Origin: Geobacteraceae bacterium
Lineage (GTDB): Bacteria; Desulfobacterota; Desulfuromonadia; Geobacterales; Pseudopelobacteraceae
NCBI GenBank assembly: GCA_013336525.1
Contig: JAAXTM010000012.1
Coordinates: 1-64,000, forward strand
Direction: 5' to 3'
DNA length: 64,000 bases
This document shows, piece after piece, positions 1 to 12,409 of this stretch. The translations under genes and the position numbers were made by a program. Below the pieces are notes generated by a model. It was not told the origin of the DNA and made no database searches. It saw only the letters and a program-made list of their open reading frames with translations. Every line of letters begins with the position of its first letter. Within the stretch, counting starts at the first letter, position 1.

Positions 1-121
1 CAACGTCGCTATGACAATCAAACTGATTACCCCGATCGCAATGGACGATGGTCTGCGTTTCGCCATCCGCGAAGGTGGCCGTACCGTCGGCGCAGGCGTT
101 GTAGCTTCAATTATTGAATAA
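1..121 (+). CDS. tuf: Elongation factor Tu, C-terminal fragment (truncated by window edge)
   Basis: Frame 2..121 reads [39 protein letters not shown], the EF-Tu C-terminus; located directly upstream of rpsJ. Confidence 0.95.
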   Translation, partial: NVAMTIKLITPIAMDDGLRFAIREGGRTVGAGVVASIIE

Positions 122-145
122 ATAAGATACGTTACGAGGTTAACA

Positions 146-454
146 ATGCAGAGCCAGAAGATTAGAATTCGCCTTAAAGCATATGATCATAAACTCCTTG
201 ATGTTTCTGTTGGAGAAATAGTCGATACAGCAAAAAGAACTGGCGCACGCGTCGCTGGCCCAATTCCATTGCCGACTGTAATAAATAAATATTGTGTTCT
301 GCGTGGACCTCATGTTGATAAAAAGTCCCGTGACCAGTTTGAAATCAGAACTCATAAGCGTCTGATTGATATACTAGACCCTACACAGCAGACTGTTGAT
401 GCCCTCATGAAGCTGGATTTATCTGCCGGCGTTGATGTAGAAATCAAACTGTAA
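146..454 (+). CDS. rpsJ: 30S ribosomal protein S10
   Basis: [22 protein letters not shown]...; first gene of S10 operon. Confidence 0.98.
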   Translation: MQSQKIRIRLKAYDHKLLDVSVGEIVDTAKRTGARVAGPIPLPTVINKYCVLRGPHVDKKSRDQFEIRTHKRLIDILDPTQQTVDALMKLDLSAGVDVEIKL

Positions 455-482
455 CTGCTACTACGACTGAATAGGACTGAAT

Positions 483-1112
483 ATGATGAAAGGTATCATC
501 GGAAAAAAACTTGGCATGACCCAGATATTTCTTGAAGACGGAACAAGAGTACCTGTAACTGTAATTCAGGCGGGTCCTTGTTATGTTGTTCAGAAAAAGA
601 CTGCTGATGTTGATGGATATTCAGCAGTACAGGTTGGCTTCGAGTCGATCGCTGCTTCTAATGCTAACAAGCCGTACCTCGGACATTGTACTAAATCGGG
701 CCATGGTGTATTCAGGCATCTGCGTGAATTCAAAAATGAGCAGGTAGATGCAATGAATGTAGGTGATGAAATCACAGTTGGCGAATTCTCTGTCGACGAT
801 GTGATTGATGCAACCGGCACCAGCATTGGTAAAGGTTTTCAGGGTGTTATGAAGCGCTATAACTTCAAGGGCGGTCGCGCCTCTCACGGTTCGCGTTTTC
901 ATAGAGCGCCTGGTTCCATCGGTGCTTCTGCAACACCTTCACATGTTTTCAAAAATAAAAAAATGCCTGGTCAAATGGGTAACGCTAAAGTCACCGTACA
1001 GGGGCTTAAGATTGTACGTGTTGATGTAGCTGATAATCTACTCTTGATAAAGGGTGCTGTACCCGGACACAAGAATTCAATTGTTATGATCAAAAAGAGT
1101 GTTAAAGCTTAG
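483..1112 (+). CDS. rplC: 50S ribosomal protein L3
   Basis: [15 protein letters not shown]...; start may be the second ATG at 486. Confidence 0.98.
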   Translation: MMKGIIGKKLGMTQIFLEDGTRVPVTVIQAGPCYVVQKKTADVDGYSAVQVGFESIAASNANKPYLGHCTKSGHGVFRHLREFKNEQVDAMNVGDEITVGEFSVDDVIDATGTSIGKGFQGVMKRYNFKGGRASHGSRFHRAPGSIGASATPSHVFKNKKMPGQMGNAKVTVQGLKIVRVDVADNLLLIKGAVPGHKNSIVMIKKSVKA

Positions 1113-1130
1113 TATTTCGGGAGTTTGTGT

Positions 1131-1754
1131 ATGCCTTCAATAGCAGTTTATAATATGAACAAACAACAGGTCGGTGAAGTTCAATTGTCCGATGATGTGT
1201 TTGATGTTGAAGTAAGAGAGAGTCTTGTACACCAGGCACTTCGTATTCAGCTTGCTAACCGGAGAGCCGGAACAGTTGCAGTCAAGAATCGTTCTGCAGT
1301 TCGCGGCGGCGGTAAAAAGCCATTCAAGCAGAAGGGCACTGGTAATGCACGACAAGGCTGTAGCCGTGCTCCTCAATATCCTGGCGGTGGTGTTGCCTTT
1401 GGTCCACAACCAAAAATATATAACCTTAGTATGAATAAGAAGGCCAGATGTGCTGCCCTCTGTTCGGTTCTAACGTATAAACTGCAGACGAATAACATAA
1501 CTGTTCTGGATAAAATAGAATTCGATAAAGTATCAACTAAAGACTTTGTTAGTTTTCTGAGTACATTCGATCTTAACAAGTCCTTGATTGTAACAGATGA
1601 TCTTAATAACAATCTGTTTTTATCAGCTCGGAATGTGCCGCATATAAAAATGTTAAAGCATGATGCCCTTAATATTCACGACATGCTTAAATATAAGCAC
1701 ATAATATTCACAGAGGGATCTGTAATATCAACCGAAGGAGTATTGCAAAAATGA
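1131..1754 (+). CDS. rplD: 50S ribosomal protein L4
   Basis: [17 protein letters not shown]... with [18 protein letters not shown]; start at ATG 1131 rather than the upstream TTG. Confidence 0.97.
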   Translation: MPSIAVYNMNKQQVGEVQLSDDVFDVEVRESLVHQALRIQLANRRAGTVAVKNRSAVRGGGKKPFKQKGTGNARQGCSRAPQYPGGGVAFGPQPKIYNLSMNKKARCAALCSVLTYKLQTNNITVLDKIEFDKVSTKDFVSFLSTFDLNKSLIVTDDLNNNLFLSARNVPHIKMLKHDALNIHDMLKYKHIIFTEGSVISTEGVLQK

Positions 1755-2035
1755 ATATTTACTCCGTAATTAAAAAGCCGCATGTAACTGAAAAAACATC
1801 TTTAGGCTCAGATTCGAACAATACGGTTGCTATTATTGTTGATAAAGATGCAAACAAAATCGAGATTAAACAGGCTGTAGAGAATCTGTTCAAAGTCAAA
1901 GTTGCTGATGTTCGCACTGTAACGGTGGCTGGCAAGGTTAAACGCTCTGGCAAAACACTTGGCAAACGTTCCAACTGGAAAAAAGCATATGTTAAGCTCC
2001 AGGAAGGGCAATCAATAGATTTCTTTGAAGTCTAA
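1751..2035 (+). CDS. rplW: 50S ribosomal protein L23
   Basis: [17 protein letters not shown]...; overlaps rplD stop. Confidence 0.97.
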   Translation: MNIYSVIKKPHVTEKTSLGSDSNNTVAIIVDKDANKIEIKQAVENLFKVKVADVRTVTVAGKVKRSGKTLGKRSNWKKAYVKLQEGQSIDFFEV

Positions 2036-2056
2036 CTAATACGTTTGGGGTTCACA

Positions 2057-2881
2057 ATGGCAATCAAAAGCTATAATCCAACTTCAGCTGGGCGCAGACA
2101 TCAAACATGTTCTACGTTCGATGAAATAACTAAAACTACTCCCGAAAAATCCTTGCTAGTTTCGCTTAAAAAAAGCGGTGGCAGGAATGCAAATGGTCGT
2201 ATTACTTCTCGTCATCAGGGTGGCGGTCACAAACAGAAATATCGTATTATCGATTTCCGTCGTGACAAACGTAGCATCCCAGCTACAGTTGCTAGTATTG
2301 AATATGATCCGAATCGTAGCGCCCGTATTGCGCTACTGAATTATGCTGATGGTGAAAAACGCTATATTCTTGCTCCACTTGATTTGAAGGTTGGCGATGT
2401 TATCATTAGTGGTCCTGAAGCCGATATCAAACCAGGTAATTCATTACCTTTACGTGCGATTCCGCTTGGTACTGTTATTCATAACATTGAATTAAAGATT
2501 GGTAAAGGCGCTCAGTTGGCCAGAAGTGCCGGTACTTTCGCCCAGCTTATGTCTAAAGAAGGCAAGTATTCACAGGTTAAGCTGCCTTCCGGTGAAGTAC
2601 GTCTGGTGCTTCAGGATTGTTACGCTACAATCGGGCAAGTTGGTAATACCGACCATGAAAATATAAACATCGGTAAAGCCGGCCGTTCACGCTGGCTCGG
2701 TAGACGTCCAAAAGTCCGAGGTGTAGCAATGAACCCAGTTGACCATCCACATGGTGGTGGTGAAGGTCGTACTTCAGGTGGACGTCATCCTGTTACACCT
2801 TGGGGTATACCAACTAAAGGCTACAAAACTCGTACTAATAAAACTTCTGATCGCTTCATAGTTAAGAAGCGTAGTAAATAA
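2057..2881 (+). CDS. rplB: 50S ribosomal protein L2
   Basis: [14 protein letters not shown]...[23 protein letters not shown]. Confidence 0.98.
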   Translation: MAIKSYNPTSAGRRHQTCSTFDEITKTTPEKSLLVSLKKSGGRNANGRITSRHQGGGHKQKYRIIDFRRDKRSIPATVASIEYDPNRSARIALLNYADGEKRYILAPLDLKVGDVIISGPEADIKPGNSLPLRAIPLGTVIHNIELKIGKGAQLARSAGTFAQLMSKEGKYSQVKLPSGEVRLVLQDCYATIGQVGNTDHENINIGKAGRSRWLGRRPKVRGVAMNPVDHPHGGGEGRTSGGRHPVTPWGIPTKGYKTRTNKTSDRFIVKKRSK

Positions 2882-2903
2882 TTCGTTGAGAGGCTGAGAT
2901 ATT

Positions 2904-3182
2904 ATGGCACGTTCGATAAAAAAAGGTCCATTTATTGATGACCACCTGAACAAAAAAGTTCTCGCAGAAGGTCCTAATTCTAAAAAAATTATTAAGACCT
3001 GGTCACGCCGCTCAACAATCAGCCCTGATTTTATCGGGTGTAGTTTTGCGGTACATAACGGTAAAAAATTCATTCCTGTTTTTGTAACTGAAAATATGGT
3101 TGGTCACAAAATGGGTGAATTCGCTCCAACTAGAACATTTCACGGTCACGCCGCTGATAAAAAGAGTAAAGTCAAGAAGTAG
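2904..3182 (+). CDS. rpsS: 30S ribosomal protein S19
   Basis: [15 protein letters not shown]...; synteny. Confidence 0.98.
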   Translation: MARSIKKGPFIDDHLNKKVLAEGPNSKKIIKTWSRRSTISPDFIGCSFAVHNGKKFIPVFVTENMVGHKMGEFAPTRTFHGHAADKKSKVKK

Positions 3183-3196
3183 TAAGGGAGCTTATA

Positions 3197-3532
3197 ATGG
3201 AATCCAACGCTAAACTCTCATCTGTACGCCTTTCACCACGCAAAACACGTCTAGTTGTCGATCTCGTGCGTGGGAAAGGTATTCAAGATGCATTGAATAT
3301 CTTGCAGTTTATGCCTCAGCCTTCAGCCAAGCTTGTATCTAAGCTTCTTAAGTCTGCAGTTGCTAACGCAGAGCAAAAAGGCGTATCTGATGTAGATCGC
3401 CTGATTGTAAAAACAATTTATGTTGATGGTGGTGCTGCACTTAAACGTTTTGTTCCTCGTGCAATGGGGCGTGCCAGCAAAATACGTAAGCCTACTAGTC
3501 ATATTGCTGTAACCCTTTCAGACTCGAAATAG
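3197..3532 (+). CDS. rplV: 50S ribosomal protein L22
   Basis: [20 protein letters not shown]; synteny. Confidence 0.97.
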   Translation: MESNAKLSSVRLSPRKTRLVVDLVRGKGIQDALNILQFMPQPSAKLVSKLLKSAVANAEQKGVSDVDRLIVKTIYVDGGAALKRFVPRAMGRASKIRKPTSHIAVTLSDSK

Positions 3533-3554
3533 TTTTATTACGTGGAGGTGTAGG

Positions 3555-4187
3555 TTGGGACAAAAAATTAATCCGATTGGTTTCAGGCTCGGTGTTACAA
3601 AAACTTGGGACTCAAAATGGTACGCTGAAGCTGATTATGCAAAGCTGCTTCATGAAGACCTTGCTATTCGTAAATTTCTAAAAAAACGTTTGTACAGCTC
3701 TGGTGTCTCTAAAATCGAGATTGAGCGTGCTGCAAACAAATGTAAAATAAATATTTTCACTGCAAGACCTGGCCTTATCATCGGTAAGAAGGGTTCTGAA
3801 GTTGAAACGATCAAAAAAGAACTTGCTTTGATATCTTCTAAAGAGATCTTCATTACTATAAATGAAGTTCGCAAGCCTGAACTTGATGCTCAACTTGTTG
3901 CTGAAAACGTTGCCCTGCAGTTAGAACGACGCATAGCCTTCAGGCGAGCTATGAAGAAAAGCGTTACTTCGACACTCAAATTCGGCGCAAAGGGTATTCG
4001 AATTACCTGTTCCGGTCGTTTGGGAGGCGCTGAAATGTCTCGTACAGAGTGGTATCGTGAAGGAAGGGTTCCTCTTCATACACTGCGTGCTGATATTGAT
4101 TATGGCTTTGCCGAGGCAAAGACAACATATGGTCTGATTGGTATCAAAGTGTTGATTTTCAAGGGCGAAATTCTGCCTGGTAAGTAA
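3555..4187 (+). CDS. rpsC: 30S ribosomal protein S3
   Basis: [26 protein letters not shown] start. Confidence 0.98.
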   Translation: MGQKINPIGFRLGVTKTWDSKWYAEADYAKLLHEDLAIRKFLKKRLYSSGVSKIEIERAANKCKINIFTARPGLIIGKKGSEVETIKKELALISSKEIFITINEVRKPELDAQLVAENVALQLERRIAFRRAMKKSVTSTLKFGAKGIRITCSGRLGGAEMSRTEWYREGRVPLHTLRADIDYGFAEAKTTYGLIGIKVLIFKGEILPGK

Positions 4188-4219
4188 TTCTTTATATTGC
4201 ACAATAGGAGCACGTATCG

Positions 4220-4642
4220 ATGTTAATGCCGAAACGGGTAAAACATAGAAAACAGATGAAGGGTCGTATGTCCGGTAAGCCCTGTAGAGGTATTGAACTC
4301 TCTTTTGGCGAATATGGTCTGCAAGCAACTGAATGCGGGTGGCTTGATTCTCGCCAGATTGAAGCGGCCCGTATTGCAATGACCCGCTATATTAAGAGGG
4401 GTGGTAAAATATGGATTCGTATTTTTCCAGATAAACCACTTACAGCTAAACCCGCCGAGACCAGGATGGGTAAAGGAAAAGGTTCTCCGGATTCCTGGGT
4501 TTGTGTTATAAAGCCTGGTGTCGTGTTGTACGAGATGGAAGGCGTTACAGAAGAGATTGCACGTGAAGCTCTTCGTTTGGCCGCCCATAAACTGCCCCTT
4601 TCTACCAAGTTTATTTCCAGGGGGGATGTCCATGAAGCCTAA
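4220..4642 (+). CDS. rplP: 50S ribosomal protein L16
   Basis: [17 protein letters not shown]... Confidence 0.98.
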   Translation: MLMPKRVKHRKQMKGRMSGKPCRGIELSFGEYGLQATECGWLDSRQIEAARIAMTRYIKRGGKIWIRIFPDKPLTAKPAETRMGKGKGSPDSWVCVIKPGVVLYEMEGVTEEIAREALRLAAHKLPLSTKFISRGDVHEA

Positions 4643-4835
4643 TGACCTTAGAAAAATATCAGCTGAAGAGCTGTCAAAAAAACAGTCTGAATTTACTCAG
4701 GAACTCTTTAACCTTAAGTTTCAGCTTCATACCGGCAGACTTGAGAACACTTCCAAGCTGAAGAACCTTCGTAAGAATATTGCTAGAATTAATACCATTC
4801 TCACCGAGAGTAAGGCAGGGGGAGTTACTAAATGA
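4632..4835 (+). CDS. rpmC: 50S ribosomal protein L29
   Basis: [21 protein letters not shown]..; start inside the longer listed ORF, overlaps rplP end. Confidence 0.95.
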   Translation: MKPNDLRKISAEELSKKQSEFTQELFNLKFQLHTGRLENTSKLKNLRKNIARINTILTESKAGGVTK

Positions 4836-5089
4836 GTGAACGCGGTCATAGAAAAACACAGGTAGGTGTTGTTGTGAGCGATAAGATGGAAAAGACTGTT
4901 GTTGTTAAAGTCGACCGTCTTGTCAAGCACAGTGTCTACAGTAAGTATATTAAGCGTAGTGTAAAATATAAAGTTCACGATGAGCTCAATAGTTCTAAAG
5001 TTGGCGATCGTGTACAGATTATTGAATGCCGCCCTTTGAGTAAGGACAAACGCTGGAGCCTTAAGCAGATAATTGAAAGTATCTCTTAG
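4832..5089 (+). CDS. rpsQ: 30S ribosomal protein S17
   Basis: [22 protein letters not shown]. Confidence 0.97.
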   Translation: MSERGHRKTQVGVVVSDKMEKTVVVKVDRLVKHSVYSKYIKRSVKYKVHDELNSSKVGDRVQIIECRPLSKDKRWSLKQIIESIS

Positions 5090-5107
5090 TATAGGGAGTA
5101 ACATCTA

Positions 5108-5476
5108 ATGATTCAAATGCAGACAGTACTTGACGTAGCTGACAACTCTGGTGCAAAAAAGTTATTTTGCATCAAAGTCCTTGGCGGCTCTAAAAGAAAA
5201 TATGCAAGCGTCGGTGATATCATAGTTGCATCTGTTCGTGAAGCTATGCCGAATTCAAAGGTTAAAAAAGGCGATGTAGTCAAAGCTGTTGTAGTCAGGA
5301 CTGCAAAAGCTTTAGGTCGCCCAGACGGGTCTTATATCCGTTTTGATGACAACTCAGGTGTTGTTATCAACAATGCCAAGGAACCGGTTGGTACTCGTAT
5401 CTTCGGTCCGGTAGCCAGAGAATTGCGTGCTAAAAAGTTTATGAAAATTATTTCTCTTGCACCGGAAGTACTATAA
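5108..5476 (+). CDS. rplN: 50S ribosomal protein L14
   Basis: [18 protein letters not shown]... Confidence 0.98.
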   Translation: MIQMQTVLDVADNSGAKKLFCIKVLGGSKRKYASVGDIIVASVREAMPNSKVKKGDVVKAVVVRTAKALGRPDGSYIRFDDNSGVVINNAKEPVGTRIFGPVARELRAKKFMKIISLAPEVL

Positions 5477-5488
5477 AAATATCGGAGA

Positions 5489-5815
5489 ATGATGATGCAA
5501 GTCACGAAACCTCATGTCAACAAGGGCGATACCGTAATGGTAATTGCTGGTAAAGAAAAAAGCAAAACTGGCAAAATTCTACAGTTACTGCCCAAGAAAA
5601 ACGGTGTAATTGTTGAAGGTCTTAATTTAGTCAAGCGCCATGTGAAAGCTAAAGGAAATGAAGCTGGTGAAATTAAGGAGAAGGAAGCACGAATTCATAT
5701 CTCCAATGTTATGCCATTTTGTTCAAAGTGTTCCAAAGCGGTAAGGACTAGCAAAAAGATTTTGGAAAATGGCGAAAAACAACGTGTTTGTGTAAAGTGT
5801 GGCACAGCACTTTAA
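5489..5815 (+). CDS. rplX: 50S ribosomal protein L24
   Basis: [26 protein letters not shown]. Confidence 0.97.
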   Translation: MMMQVTKPHVNKGDTVMVIAGKEKSKTGKILQLLPKKNGVIVEGLNLVKRHVKAKGNEAGEIKEKEARIHISNVMPFCSKCSKAVRTSKKILENGEKQRVCVKCGTAL

Positions 5816-5840
5816 GAATTACTTTGGAGGAATTTATCTA

Positions 5841-6380
5841 ATGTCTCGTTTAAAAGATATATATTCATCAGAAATCGTTCCCAAGCTTCTTAATGACTTC
5901 AGTTACAAGTCTTGTATGCAAGTACCGCAGATCAAGAAAATTGTCGTCAATATGGGTTTAGGTGAAGCAATCCAGAATGTGAAGATACTCGATTCTGCGA
6001 CTACTGAGCTTGGTCTGATAACTGGTCAAAAATCAGTTATTACAAAAGCTAAGAAGTCTATAGCAACGTTTAAACTTCGCGAAGGTATGCCAATTGGTTG
6101 TATGGTTACTCTTCGTCGTGATCGTATGTATGAATTCCTTGATCGCTTGATCAATGTTTCGCTTGCCAGGGTACGCGATTTTAAAGGCATTTCAGGTAAA
6201 GCATTTGATGGTAAGGGTAATTATACGCTCGGTATCAAAGACCAACTAATTTTCCCTGAAATCAATTATGATAATGTTGATAAAATTAAGGGAATGAATA
6301 TCACGATTGTAACAAGTGCTAAGACAGACGAAGAAGGTAAAGCACTTCTCAAGTACCTGGGCATGCCGTTCAGGAACTAA
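5841..6380 (+). CDS. rplE: 50S ribosomal protein L5
   Basis: [17 protein letters not shown]...[11 protein letters not shown]. Confidence 0.98.
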   Translation: MSRLKDIYSSEIVPKLLNDFSYKSCMQVPQIKKIVVNMGLGEAIQNVKILDSATTELGLITGQKSVITKAKKSIATFKLREGMPIGCMVTLRRDRMYEFLDRLINVSLARVRDFKGISGKAFDGKGNYTLGIKDQLIFPEINYDNVDKIKGMNITIVTSAKTDEEGKALLKYLGMPFRN

Positions 6381-6397
6381 GATATCTGGAGGATTCT

Positions 6398-6583
6398 GTG
6401 GCAAAAGTATCAATGATTATTAAGTCTCAACGTACACCAAAGTTCAAGGTTCGGCAGCACAATCGTTGCCCGGTATGCGGTCGTCCTAAAGCGTTTTATC
6501 GCAAGTTCGAGATGTGCAGAATTTGTTTGCGCAAGTATGCCTCGTCTGGCCAGATTCCCGGTGTGATAAAATCGAGCTGGTAA
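6398..6583 (+). CDS. rpsN: 30S ribosomal protein S14, zinc-binding type
   Basis: Short 61 aa with CPVCGRP...CRICLR; GTG start. Confidence 0.97.
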   Translation: MAKVSMIIKSQRTPKFKVRQHNRCPVCGRPKAFYRKFEMCRICLRKYASSGQIPGVIKSSW

Positions 6584-6626
6584 CAAAAAAGACACATATA
6601 GATAAAGAGACAGGAGCACATTCACC

Positions 6627-7025
6627 ATGTCCATGACAGACCCAATTGCTGACATGCTTACCAGAATAAGAAACGCAAACATGGTAAAGCACCAAAAAGT
6701 TGACATTCCATCGTCCAATATGAAAGTTAGTATTGCTAATGTATTAAAGCAAGAAGGCTTTATAAAAAACTATAAGGTTATTTCTGATAACCTTCAGGGT
6801 GTACTCCGTGTTTATTTAAAGTACATTGATGAAAAAGATAGCGTTATAAATGAGATTAAACGTGTTAGTAAACCGGGTGGTAGAGTTTATGTCAAGTCCG
6901 AGGACATTCCTTTAGTGAAGAGCGGGCTCGGAATTGCAATTATATCCACATCAAAGGGTATCATTACGGATAATGTTGCTCGTAAGTCCGGTGTTGGCGG
7001 CGAGTTGATCTGCACTGTCTGGTAA
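6627..7025 (+). CDS. rpsH: 30S ribosomal protein S8
   Basis: [17 protein letters not shown]. Confidence 0.98.
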   Translation: MSMTDPIADMLTRIRNANMVKHQKVDIPSSNMKVSIANVLKQEGFIKNYKVISDNLQGVLRVYLKYIDEKDSVINEIKRVSKPGGRVYVKSEDIPLVKSGLGIAIISTSKGIITDNVARKSGVGGELICTVW

Positions 7026-7050
7026 TAATAGCGACAAGGAGTGCTTTTAG

Positions 7051-7590
7051 ATGTCTAGAATAGGTAAATTGCCAATAGAAGTACCAAAGAGTGTAAAGAT
7101 TACTCTTACTGATTCAGTTCTGTCGGTAGTAGGTCCTAAGGGGTCTTTGACACGTCAGATTATGCCTGTAGTTTCACTTAATATCAGTGATACTGCTATT
7201 GAAGTAATGCGGGTTGATGATTCAACTGCCGCACGATCTGCTCATGGCCTAACGCGCACTTTGATCAATAATATGGTTGTAGGTGTTACTAACGGTTTTC
7301 AGAGAGATCTTGAGATCAATGGTGTAGGTTACCGTGCCGAAGTCAAGGGCAGTGACCTTGTACTTGCTCTTGGTTATTCCCACCCTGTAAACTTTCAAAT
7401 TCCTGATGGTATTTCCATTGATGTTGAAAAGATGACTAAGTTATCAGTTAAGGGATTTGACAAGGAGTTGGTTGGACAAACCGCTGCAAAGATCAGATCA
7501 TTCCGTCGTCCTGAGCCTTACAAGGGTAAAGGGATTAAATATGCTGACGAGACTATCCTAAGAAAAGCTGGCAAAACCGGCAAGAAATAG
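7051..7590 (+). CDS. rplF: 50S ribosomal protein L6
   Basis: [15 protein letters not shown]...[13 protein letters not shown]. Confidence 0.98.
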   Translation: MSRIGKLPIEVPKSVKITLTDSVLSVVGPKGSLTRQIMPVVSLNISDTAIEVMRVDDSTAARSAHGLTRTLINNMVVGVTNGFQRDLEINGVGYRAEVKGSDLVLALGYSHPVNFQIPDGISIDVEKMTKLSVKGFDKELVGQTAAKIRSFRRPEPYKGKGIKYADETILRKAGKTGKK

Positions 7591-7608
7591 TCTTTATAAG
7601 GAGATTTT

Positions 7609-7974
7609 GTGGCTAAGACAGCTATTAAGACAATTACTAGACTTAAACGTCAAGTTCGAGTTAGAAAAAAAGTTCGTGGCACAACTGCACGTCCGCGTCT
7701 GAATGTATTTAAGAGTGCGCGCCATATTTATGCGCAGTTAATTGATGACACAAATGGTACGACTCTTGTTGCTGCATCAACGTTGTCCGTTGCAGCGCAG
7801 GATCTTTCAAATACCGGCAATGTTAATGCAGCATCACTTGTCGGCAAGGAAGTCGCCAGGCTTGCTCTTGCCAAAGGTGTTTCGTCTGTAGTTTTTGACC
7901 GCAATGGTTTTCTCTATCACGGCAGGATCAAAGCGCTCGCTGATTCAGCCCGCGAAGCCGGGTTGAACTTTTAA
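7609..7974 (+). CDS. rplR: 50S ribosomal protein L18
   Basis: [18 protein letters not shown]...; GTG start. Confidence 0.97.
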   Translation: MAKTAIKTITRLKRQVRVRKKVRGTTARPRLNVFKSARHIYAQLIDDTNGTTLVAASTLSVAAQDLSNTGNVNAASLVGKEVARLALAKGVSSVVFDRNGFLYHGRIKALADSAREAGLNF

Positions 7975-7992
7975 GCGTACGGGAGGTTTTCT

Positions 7993-8481
7993 TTGAGTAG
8001 GATTAATCCAGCAGAATTAAATTTGAATGACAGAGTTGTTCATATCAGTCGTGTTGCCAAAGTTGTTAAAGGTGGGCGTAGATTTAGTTTTTCCGCATTA
8101 ATAGTTGTTGGCGACGGCAATGGTTATGTAGGTTATGGGCTTGGTAAAGCTAACGAGGTTCCTGAAGCTATCAGGAAGGGCGTAGAACAGGCTAAAAAGA
8201 ATCTTATTAAAGTTCCAGTGAATTCTAACCAAACCATTCCTTTTGAAATAGAAGGTAAATTTGGTGCAGGTCGTCTTCTTATGAAGCCCGCTTCACCTGG
8301 TACCGGAGTTATTGCCGGTGGCGCTGCTCGAGCAATATTCGAGGCTGCAGGTATTAATAATATTCTCTCAAAATGCTTAGGTTCTAATAATCCACACAAT
8401 GTTATAAAAGCGGCTTTTCAGGGACTCCAGCGCCTTAAAACTCCGGAAGAGATTGCAGCTCGTCGTGGCATTACTGAATAA
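7993..8481 (+). CDS. rpsE: 30S ribosomal protein S5
   Basis: [35 protein letters not shown] start. Confidence 0.98.
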   Translation: MSRINPAELNLNDRVVHISRVAKVVKGGRRFSFSALIVVGDGNGYVGYGLGKANEVPEAIRKGVEQAKKNLIKVPVNSNQTIPFEIEGKFGAGRLLMKPASPGTGVIAGGAARAIFEAAGINNILSKCLGSNNPHNVIKAAFQGLQRLKTPEEIAARRGITE

Positions 8482-8505
8482 TCTTTATTACGTGGGGAAA
8501 CAATT

Positions 8506-8682
8506 ATGAGTAGTCTGATTAAGATCACACTTACAAAAAGTACTATTTGTACTCCTAAAAAACATCGTGCTGTAGTAGCTGGCCTTGGTTTGTCTAAACT
8601 AAACCAAACCGTTCAGCGTCAAGACAGTCCTCAAATCAGGGGCATGATCAATAAAGTCGGTCATCTGTTGACCGTTGAATAG
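8506..8682 (+). CDS. rpmD: 50S ribosomal protein L30
   Basis: Absent from ORF track (58 aa): MSSLIKITLTKSTICTPKKHRAVVAGLGLSKLNQTVQRQDSPQIRGMINKVGHLLTVE*; between rpsE and rplO. Confidence 0.95.
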   Translation: MSSLIKITLTKSTICTPKKHRAVVAGLGLSKLNQTVQRQDSPQIRGMINKVGHLLTVE

Positions 8683-8700
8683 ATAAAGGGGTTGACTTTC

Positions 8701-9144
8701 ATGGAACTTAACAATCTAAGGCCTTCAATCGGGTCGACAAAAAACAGAAAACGTATCGGACGTGGTACCGGTTCCGGACACGGTAAAACTGCAACTAAAG
8801 GTCATAAGGGTCAAAAAGCTCGTTCCGGCGGAAGCATTAAAGCTGGATTCGAAGGTGGCCAGATGCCTTTACAGCGCCGTTTGCCTAAGCGTGGTTTTAC
8901 TCCGCTTGACCGCGTTGTGTTTTCCCTTGTGAATATCAGCCAACTTGACGTCTATGAATCTGGTTCAGTAGTTGATGCTTTATCACTTGTCTCTAAAGGA
9001 CTTATTAAATCCGATCGTTTCGCTGTTAAAATTCTTGGTAATGGAGATATTACCAAGTCTCTGAAAATATCAGCAAATAAGTTCAGCCAGTCTGCAAAAG
9101 ATAAAATTATCGCTGCTGGCGGCAGTGTCGAGGAGATTGCATAG
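8701..9144 (+). CDS. rplO: 50S ribosomal protein L15
   Basis: [38 protein letters not shown]. Confidence 0.97.
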   Translation: MELNNLRPSIGSTKNRKRIGRGTGSGHGKTATKGHKGQKARSGGSIKAGFEGGQMPLQRRLPKRGFTPLDRVVFSLVNISQLDVYESGSVVDALSLVSKGLIKSDRFAVKILGNGDITKSLKISANKFSQSAKDKIIAAGGSVEEIA

Positions 9145-10451
9145 TGTTTGAAGCTCTCCAGAATATATTTAAGATTCCTGAGTTGAAAAAACGTGTTTTA
9201 TTTTCTTTGGGAATGCTTGCGGTATATCGTGTCGGTTGTCATATACCGACACCTGGAATTGATAGAATTGCACTCTCACACTTTTTTAAGCAGTCTCAAG
9301 GGACTCTCTTGGGACTTTTTGACATGTTTTCCGGTGGTGCATTAGAACGTTTAACCGTTTTTGCTCTCGGCATTATGCCTTATATATCTTCTTCAATAAT
9401 TTTTCAGCTTCTCACTGTAGTTGTGCCAGCTATTGAGAAATTATCTAAAGAAGGTGAGGCCGGTCGTAAAAAAATTATTCAATATACTCGTTATGGTACG
9501 GTAGTATTAAGTATTGTTCAGGGTATGGGCGTTGCGGTTGGACTTGAGAGCATGCGCGGACCCGCCGGTGAGTTAGTAGTCCCTAGCCCAGGTTGGGGCT
9601 TTCGAGTTTTAACTGTTATTACGCTGACAGCCGGTACAGCTTTTGTAATGTGGCTTGGTGAGCAGATGTCTGAAAAAGGTATCGGCAATGGAATCTCTCT
9701 GATTATTTTTGCCGGTATTGTTGTTAATATACCATCTGCACTTGTCAATACAGCAAAGCTTGTGAACGCTGGCCAACTTTCTCTGTTTGTTCTTATATTT
9801 GTTTTGGCAATCATGTTTGCAGTCATTGCAGTCATCGTTTTTGTTGAACGCGGACAGAGGCGCTTGTCAATTCATTATGCCAAGAGAGTTGTTGGGCTAA
9901 AAACTTTTAACGCTCAGACTTCTCACTTACCTTTAAAAATCAATATGGCCGGGGTAATTCCGCCAATATTTGCATCATCAATTATAATGTTCCCGGCAAC
10001 TATTGCAAATTTTATCAATATACCTTGGGTGCAGAATGCCGCCAAGAGCTTGTCTCCCGGTAATTTAATCTACAACATCTTTTTCGTTGCTTTTATTGTC
10101 TTCTTCTGCTACTTCTATACGGCTGTAACTTTTAACCCTATTGATGTGGCTGAGAACATAAAAAAACAGGGTGGTTATATTCCTGGAATACGTCCAGGGA
10201 AAGAAACATCAGATTTTATTGACACTGTGCTCACAAGGCTGACTTTTGCCGGTGCTGTATATATTTCAATTGTATGCGTATTGCCATCCATTTTGATTGG
10301 CAAGTTTAATCTTCCATTTTATTTTGGTGGCACTGCACTTTTGATCGCTGTAGGTGTCGGTATGGATACGGTTTCTCAGATTGAGTCACACCTTATTACC
10401 CGAAACTATGAGGGTTTTCTCAAGGGTGTGCGTATCAAAGGGAGACGTTAA
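9144..10451 (+). CDS. secY: Protein translocase subunit SecY
   Basis: 435 aa multi-pass protein with SecY motifs; GTG start. Confidence 0.98.
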   Translation: MFEALQNIFKIPELKKRVLFSLGMLAVYRVGCHIPTPGIDRIALSHFFKQSQGTLLGLFDMFSGGALERLTVFALGIMPYISSSIIFQLLTVVVPAIEKLSKEGEAGRKKIIQYTRYGTVVLSIVQGMGVAVGLESMRGPAGELVVPSPGWGFRVLTVITLTAGTAFVMWLGEQMSEKGIGNGISLIIFAGIVVNIPSALVNTAKLVNAGQLSLFVLIFVLAIMFAVIAVIVFVERGQRRLSIHYAKRVVGLKTFNAQTSHLPLKINMAGVIPPIFASSIIMFPATIANFINIPWVQNAAKSLSPGNLIYNIFFVAFIVFFCYFYTAVTFNPIDVAENIKKQGGYIPGIRPGKETSDFIDTVLTRLTFAGAVYISIVCVLPSILIGKFNLPFYFGGTALLIAVGVGMDTVSQIESHLITRNYEGFLKGVRIKGRR

Positions 10452-10453
10452 CT

Positions 10454-11119
10454 GTGAATGTTGTTCTCTTTGGGCCTCCTGGGTCTGGAAAAGGAACTCA
10501 GGCCCAGTTTATTGTTGAGCGTTATGGCATTCCGCAGATATCAACCGGAGATATGTTGAGATCTGCTGTGAAAGCCAAAACGCCGCTCGGTAACGCAGCT
10601 AAGTCTGTAATGGATGCTGGTGGTCTGGTTTCTGATGACATTGTTCTTGGATTAGTTAAAGAGCGTGTGTCTCAGGAAGATTGTACATCTGGTTTTATTT
10701 TAGATGGGTTTCCTAGGACTATTCCACAGGCGGATGCTCTTATCTCATTGTTGGATGGAATTGGTAAAAAGATTGATTTAGTCATATCCTTGGATGTTGA
10801 TAGCAAGGAGCTTATTAATAGGTTGTCGGGAAGAAGAACGTGTCCAGCGTGTGGTAAAGGTTTCCATATTATATATGACAAGCCTGTTCGTGAGGGTCTC
10901 TGCAATAACTGTGGTACTCTTCTTGTACAGCGTGATGATGATTCCGAGAATACTGTAATCAACCGGCTCAGTGTATATGAGCTTCAGACATCGGCACTTA
11001 AGTCGTATTTTAAAGATTTAGGTATTCTTTATAGTGTATCTGGAAGCGGGTCTATTAGTGATATCCAGTCTCAGATAGCCGCTATTATAGATGCTGGTGG
11101 TGTTGGTGATCGTTCTTAA
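10454..11119 (+). CDS. adk: Adenylate kinase (zinc-containing lid)
   Basis: MNVVLFGPPGSGKGTQAQ, lid CPACGKGFH...CNNCG. Confidence 0.98.
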   Translation: MNVVLFGPPGSGKGTQAQFIVERYGIPQISTGDMLRSAVKAKTPLGNAAKSVMDAGGLVSDDIVLGLVKERVSQEDCTSGFILDGFPRTIPQADALISLLDGIGKKIDLVISLDVDSKELINRLSGRRTCPACGKGFHIIYDKPVREGLCNNCGTLLVQRDDDSENTVINRLSVYELQTSALKSYFKDLGILYSVSGSGSISDIQSQIAAIIDAGGVGDRS

Positions 11120-11855
11120 ATCTCAGCGTGAGATTGACAGAATGAGAGCTGCTTGTTGTATTGTTGCTGAGGTCCTTGACGGCTTACGCGCTTTAGTTAG
11201 GCCAGGTGCAACTACATTTGATCTTGAGCAGTTTGCTGCTGCAAAGGCTCTCAAGCGTAATGCGAAATGTGCTTTTCGCGGCTATAACAATTATCCAAGT
11301 TCCTTATGCTGTTCACCTAACAATCAGGTCGTCCATGGATTACCTAATAAAGACCTGCTTAAATCTGGTGACATTCTAAGCCTGGATTTCGGTGTTGTTT
11401 ATGATGGCTTTTACGGTGATGCTGCCATAACGGTTCCTGTCGGTGACGTATCAGAAGTTGCAAAGAAATTGATTTTAACTACTGAAGAATCTTTATATGC
11501 TGCCATTGAAATGGCAGTGCCAGGGAACAGACTAGGTGACATTTCTTTTGCTGTGCAGAAACATGTTGAAAGCAAAGGGTACTCAGTTGTTAGAGATTTT
11601 GTAGGTCATGGAATCGGAAGAAGTCTGCATGAAGATCCCCAGATCCCAAATTATGGCTTACCAGGTAAAGGTGTAAAGCTTAAACCAGGTATGGTTCTCG
11701 CGATTGAACCTATGATTAATGAAAAATCTCATGAAGTTGAAGTGTTGAATGATAATTGGACGGTTGTAACATGTGATGGCGGTTTGTCGGCTCATTTTGA
11801 ACATACCGTTGCCATTACAGAGAATGGACCTGAGATACTAACGCGGATATGTTAA
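11106..11855 (+). CDS. map: Methionine aminopeptidase type I
   Basis: LKSQREIDRMRAACCIVAEVL...GHGIGRSLHEDPQIPNYG; probable GTG start at 11106. Confidence 0.96.
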   Translation: MIVLKSQREIDRMRAACCIVAEVLDGLRALVRPGATTFDLEQFAAAKALKRNAKCAFRGYNNYPSSLCCSPNNQVVHGLPNKDLLKSGDILSLDFGVVYDGFYGDAAITVPVGDVSEVAKKLILTTEESLYAAIEMAVPGNRLGDISFAVQKHVESKGYSVVRDFVGHGIGRSLHEDPQIPNYGLPGKGVKLKPGMVLAIEPMINEKSHEVEVLNDNWTVVTCDGGLSAHFEHTVAITENGPEILTRIC

Positions 11856-11879
11856 AGCAGTCTGCGCAAGGGGAGTTTT

Positions 11880-11993
11880 ATGAAAGTACGTGCGTCTGTA
11901 AAAAAGATATGTGACAAATGTAAAATTGTTAAACGCAAGGGTGTTGTGCGTGTTATCTGCGACATCCCTAAGCATTCTCAACGTCAGGGATGA
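11880..11993 (+). CDS. rpmJ: 50S ribosomal protein L36
   Basis: Absent from ORF track (37 aa): [37 protein letters not shown]. Confidence 0.95.
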   Translation: MKVRASVKKICDKCKIVKRKGVVRVICDIPKHSQRQG

Positions 11994-12016
11994 GTTATTA
12001 AAGGGGGGTATTTCCA

Positions 12017-12385
12017 TTGGCACGTATTTCAGGTATTGATTTACCAAAAAACAAGCGAATAGTTATCGCATTAACCTACATCTACGGTATAGGTAATTCT
12101 TCTGCAGAAAGTATTCTTGCTGCTAGTCAGATAAATCCAGATACTCGTACAGATAAACTCACTGAAGCTGAGGTCGCTCGTCTTCGTGAAGAGATTGATC
12201 GTAATTGCAAGGTTGAAGGTGATTTACGCCGTGAAATCTCAATGAATATCAAGCGTCTTATGGACCTTGGATGTTACAGAGGATTGCGTCATCGTAAAGG
12301 TCTCCCATGCAATGGTCAGCGTACAAAAACAAATGCACGCACACGAAAAGGTCCTGCACGTACTGTCGCTGGGAAGAAGAAATAA
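12017..12385 (+). CDS. rpsM: 30S ribosomal protein S13
   Basis: [28 protein letters not shown] start. Confidence 0.98.
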   Translation: MARISGIDLPKNKRIVIALTYIYGIGNSSAESILAASQINPDTRTDKLTEAEVARLREEIDRNCKVEGDLRREISMNIKRLMDLGCYRGLRHRKGLPCNGQRTKTNARTRKGPARTVAGKKK

Positions 12386-12409
12386 TTTAACTAGCTCTGG
12401 AGAATACGA

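Noticed and set aside
11856-11880. Missing infA between map and rpmJ
   Set aside because: Only 24 nt lie between the genes so infA is absent here, but its position varies among bacteria; not evidence of anything unusual.
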